Shown here: positions 61,604-64,000 of the stretch, piece after piece
Position numbering within the stretch: the first letter of the stretch is position 1
Layout: the number at the start of each line of letters is the position of its first letter
Assembly (NCBI RefSeq): GCF_036759925.1
Contig: NZ_JAPKIB010000003.1
Span: 372,001-436,000 of the forward strand
Direction: 5' to 3'
DNA length: 64,000 nt
Source: Kluyvera sp036759925
GTDB taxonomy: Bacteria > Pseudomonadota > Gammaproteobacteria > Enterobacterales > Enterobacteriaceae
Made by a program: the position numbers and the translations under genes
The notes under the pieces: model-generated
What the model was told of the DNA's origin: nothing
Database searches by the model: none
What the model saw: the letters and a program-made list of their open reading frames with translations, nothing else

Positions 61604-62887
61604 TTAACGCAGGTTAACCAGCGTGTTGAGGATCTGATCCTGGGTTTTGATGGTCTGGGCGTTCGACTGATAGTTACGCTGCGCCACGATCATATTCACC
61701 AGCTCTTTACTCAGGTCGACGTTGGAAGCCTCGAGCGCACCGTTGGTCAGCGAGCCAAAGTTACCGGTCCCCGCCGTGCCCAGCAGCGCCACGCCAGACG
61801 ACCGGGTTGCGGACCAGACGTTATCGCCTTCGGACTGCAGACCGCCGGTGTTGGAGAAGTTGGCGAGTACAATCTGGCCCAGCAGTTGGCTTTGACGGTT
61901 GGAGTAGTTCCCCACCACCGAGCCGTCATCATTGACCTGATAGCTCACCAGGCTGCCCGGCGCATAGCCGTTCTGATTGGTCGCCACCACGTCGCTGGAG
62001 CCGGTGTTCTGCTGCATAGAGTTGAGGAAGCTGAGGTTGAAAGTCCCTGTCGTCGAACCATTCAAAGAGGCTACGCCAATGTCGATTGACGGGGTGGCGT
62101 TGGCGTTACCGACAATTAATTGGCCTTTAGTACTGCTATTGTTATCCGTATCGATAACGTAATTCGAGACTGATTCCAGCGTACCGTTGGTATTAAACAG
62201 CATCTGTGCCGATTTAACCGGATCGCCGGCGGTCCCTGTCACGCTGGTGTCCTGTGTGTAGACATCCCACTTATTCGCGTCGACCTTCACGTAATAGACG
62301 TTCAGATCGTGGGAGTTACCCAGGCTGTCGTAAACGGTAACGGTGCCCTTTTTATTGAAGGTGTCAGGATCGGCAGGATTGAACGTCGTGCTAATCGTGC
62401 TATCCGTCGAGTTCAGGTTCATTTGCATGGTGCCGGTCGTCGACGCTTTTGCCGACATCAGCGTGTTTGGAATCGACAGCGAAACCGGGTTTGCCCCCTG
62501 CTGGATGGTCGGCGGCGTGCCGTTTGCCGGGTAGCCCGTCAGGTTCAGCCCCTGAGAGTTGACCAGGTTGCGGTTCTCATCGAGTGAGAACTGACCGTTA
62601 CGGCTGTAGTAGACCGCGCCGTTGGTGTCGACCAGACGGAAGAAGCCGTTCTGGCTAATCGCCACGTCAAGCGCGCGACCGGTACTGGTGGTGGTGCCGT
62701 CGGTAAAGTCCTGGGTGATCCCCGCGACTTTAACGCCCAGCCCGACTTTGGAACCCGCGAACATATCCGCAAACGACGCCGACCCGGATTTAAACCCGTA
62801 GGTGGCGGAGTTGGCGATGTTGTTGCCGATAACATCGAGGTTGGTGGCAGCCGCGTTTAAACCGCTGACCGCTTGTGAAAAGGCCAT
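61604..62887 (-). CDS. flgE: Flagellar hook protein FlgE
   Basis: 427 aa (E. coli 402). Builds the hook. Conserved N-terminus (AFSQAVSGLNAAATNLDVIG) and C-terminus (LVNMIVAQRNYQSNAQTIKT); the ~25 extra residues lie in the variable middle (DTDNNSSTKGQLIVGNANA area). Uses the cap made by FlgD. Confidence 0.97.
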   Translation of the reverse strand: MAFSQAVSGLNAAATNLDVIGNNIANSATYGFKSGSASFADMFAGSKVGLGVKVAGITQDFTDGTTTSTGRALDVAISQNGFFRLVDTNGAVYYSRNGQFSLDENRNLVNSQGLNLTGYPANGTPPTIQQGANPVSLSIPNTLMSAKASTTGTMQMNLNSTDSTISTTFNPADPDTFNKKGTVTVYDSLGNSHDLNVYYVKVDANKWDVYTQDTSVTGTAGDPVKSAQMLFNTNGTLESVSNYVIDTDNNSSTKGQLIVGNANATPSIDIGVASLNGSTTGTFNLSFLNSMQQNTGSSDVVATNQNGYAPGSLVSYQVNDDGSVVGNYSNRQSQLLGQIVLANFSNTGGLQSEGDNVWSATRSSGVALLGTAGTGNFGSLTNGALEASNVDLSKELVNMIVAQRNYQSNAQTIKTQDQILNTLVNLR

Positions 62888-62914
62888 AACGTCTCTCCTG
62901 AAATTGTTAAAGGC

Positions 62915-63613
62915 TTAGATAATCTGGCGAACCTGGTCCATCGTGGTGGTGCCGTAGGTTCCCAAATCCAGTTTGTTGCCGTCTTTGCCCAAGGTAACGC
63001 CTTGTACCAGCGCAAACTGCAGCGGCTGCACGACCAGCTGCGTCGTTCCCTGGCTGGCTGCAAAGCTGATGTTGTAAGCGCCATCCGGTGCCGCCGTGCC
63101 ATCGTCCAGCTTGCCGTCCCAGGTAAAGGTATGAACGCCTGCGGTCTGGGCGCCCACATTCAATGTGCGGATCACTTTGCCATTGCCATCGGTGATGGTC
63201 GCCGTGACCTTATCGGCCGCCTGCGTCAGCTCAATGCCGAATGGCGTGGTATCCACGTTCTCGCTCTCGCTGCCCGCGCTTTTCCCCGCAAGAATGGTAC
63301 TACCGGGGATCATCACACCGTGGCCGACCAGCGAACTGGCCTGCAACGATTGGCTGCTGTCGATCTGCCCGGAGATGGAACCGAGCGTGGTATTGAGTTT
63401 CTCAATGCCGCTCAGGGTGCTGATCTGCGCCAGCTGTGAGGTTAATTCGTTGTTTTGCAGCGGGTTGGTTGGGTCCTGGTTTTTCAACTGAGCCACCAGC
63501 AGCGTCAAAAAGCTGCTCTGTAGGTCGGATGAACTGTTAGTCCCGGTACTGCTCAGCGCCGAAGAGGCTGAGCTGCTGCTGGAGGTATCATTAATATTGG
63601 ATACGACAGACAT
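62915..63613 (-). CDS. flgD: Flagellar hook-capping protein FlgD
   Basis: 232 aa. Ser-rich N-terminus, then LTLLVAQLKNQDPTNPLQNNELTSQLAQISTLSGIEKLN, the conserved cap helix, and an FlgD Ig/tudor-like domain (VIRTLNVGAQTAGVHTFTWDGKLDDG). Follows flgC by 12 bp. Confidence 0.97.
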   Translation of the reverse strand: MSVVSNINDTSSSSSASSALSSTGTNSSSDLQSSFLTLLVAQLKNQDPTNPLQNNELTSQLAQISTLSGIEKLNTTLGSISGQIDSSQSLQASSLVGHGVMIPGSTILAGKSAGSESENVDTTPFGIELTQAADKVTATITDGNGKVIRTLNVGAQTAGVHTFTWDGKLDDGTAAPDGAYNISFAASQGTTQLVVQPLQFALVQGVTLGKDGNKLDLGTYGTTTMDQVRQII

Positions 63614-63625
63614 CGGTTATCTCCC

Positions 63626-64000
63626 TTATTGCCCAAGCGTCAAGGTTTTCAGCATCATGCTTTTGACGGTGTTGAGTACTTCGACGTTGGCCTGATAGCT
63701 GCGCGATGCCGACATGGTGTTCACCATCTCACCAACCACGTCCACGTTAGGCATGCGGACATACCCTTTGGCATCCGCCAGCGGGTTACCCGGCTGATAG
63801 ACCAGCTTGTCCGGCTCCTGACTTTCCACCACGTCAGCCACCTTTACGCCGCCGGTTGCCGCGCCCATTGGCGCATCCACCTGAAACACCACCTGCTTGG
63901 CGCGGTACGGCTGACCGTCCGGCCCGGCGACGCTGTCGGCGTTGGCAAGGTTACTGGCCGCGACGTTGAGGCGTTTGGACTGCGCGGTCAGCGCTGACCC
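63626..64000 (-). CDS. flgC: Flagellar proximal rod protein FlgC, partial (5' end beyond window)
   Basis: 124 residues plus stop are visible, reading from GSALTAQSKRLNVAASNLAN to SMMLKTLTLGQ; about 10 N-terminal residues lie outside (E. coli FlgC 134 aa). An internal ATG at 63892 is not the start, since the conserved rod motif lies upstream of it. First visible gene of the flgB-to-flgJ operon. Confidence 0.97.
   Translation of the reverse strand, partial: GSALTAQSKRLNVAASNLANADSVAGPDGQPYRAKQVVFQVDAPMGAATGGVKVADVVESQEPDKLVYQPGNPLADAKGYVRMPNVDVVGEMVNTMSASRSYQANVEVLNTVKSMMLKTLTLGQ

Noticed and set aside
1..64000. CRISPR arrays, tRNA and rRNA genes
   Set aside because: No regularly spaced direct repeats of CRISPR type were seen; repeated palindromes are REP/BIME units. 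No cloverleaf or rRNA-like segment was recognised by eye.

Overview
The window is a chromosomal segment of an enterobacterium (Enterobacteriaceae, Enterobacter/Citrobacter/Lelliottia-like). It is recognised by proteins close to their E. coli counterparts and by the E. coli gene order running in reverse: roxA-pepT-potABCD-cobB-nagK-lolEDC-mfd-fhuE-ptsG-tatD-holB-tmk-mltG-pabC-fabF-acpP-fabGDH-plsX-rpmF-yceD-maf-rluC-rne-flgL...flgC. No rRNA, tRNA or CRISPR array was seen. Genus assignment is inference; species cannot be set from this sequence alone.

Layout. 1-6.7 kb: right end of a prophage or phage remnant on the minus strand (partial scaffold-like gene, portal, large and small terminase, a 540-bp gene-free gap, tyrosine integrase), ending against the roxA promoter. 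6.8-13.3 kb: roxA, pepT and the spermidine/putrescine importer potABCD. 13.3-15.25 kb: AT-rich accessory insert with a degraded gene tail, a cluster of palindromes and one orphan two-domain fimbrial adhesin. 15.3-20.2 kb: cobB-nagK and the lipoprotein-release system lolCDE. 20.4-26.3 kb: a melibiose island (yjdF, a SemiSWEET gene, melB, melA, a type II toxin-antitoxin pair, melR) between lolC and mfd. 26.5-34 kb: mfd, fhuE, ptsG. 34.3-45.8 kb: tatD-holB-tmk-mltG-pabC, the fatty-acid cluster fabF-acpP-fabG-fabD-fabH-plsX-rpmF-yceD, and maf. 45.9-52.1 kb: an exported alpha/beta hydrolase (accessory), rluC, rne. 52.1-54.4 kb: a divergent LysR regulator/MFS transporter pair inserted between rne and flgL. 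54.5-64 kb: flagellar genes flgL to flgC (flgC cut by the window end).

How it works together. Most of the window is housekeeping: polyamine and iron-siderophore uptake, glucose PTS, lipoprotein sorting, type II fatty-acid synthesis, DNA repair coupled to transcription, RNA decay and the flagellar rod/hook. Variable material sits at junctions between conserved blocks and is often bordered by REP/BIME palindromes. The points most worth a second look are: the SemiSWEET gene 2 bp behind melB; the toxin-antitoxin pair wedged in the melA-melR control region next to an 18-bp inverted repeat resembling MelR sites; the absence of the hinT-to-ldtC block that separates mfd from fhuE in E. coli; the orphan adhesin with its palindrome-rich upstream region; and a prophage end in which integrase directly follows the packaging genes, with a candidate attachment core over the roxA -10 region.
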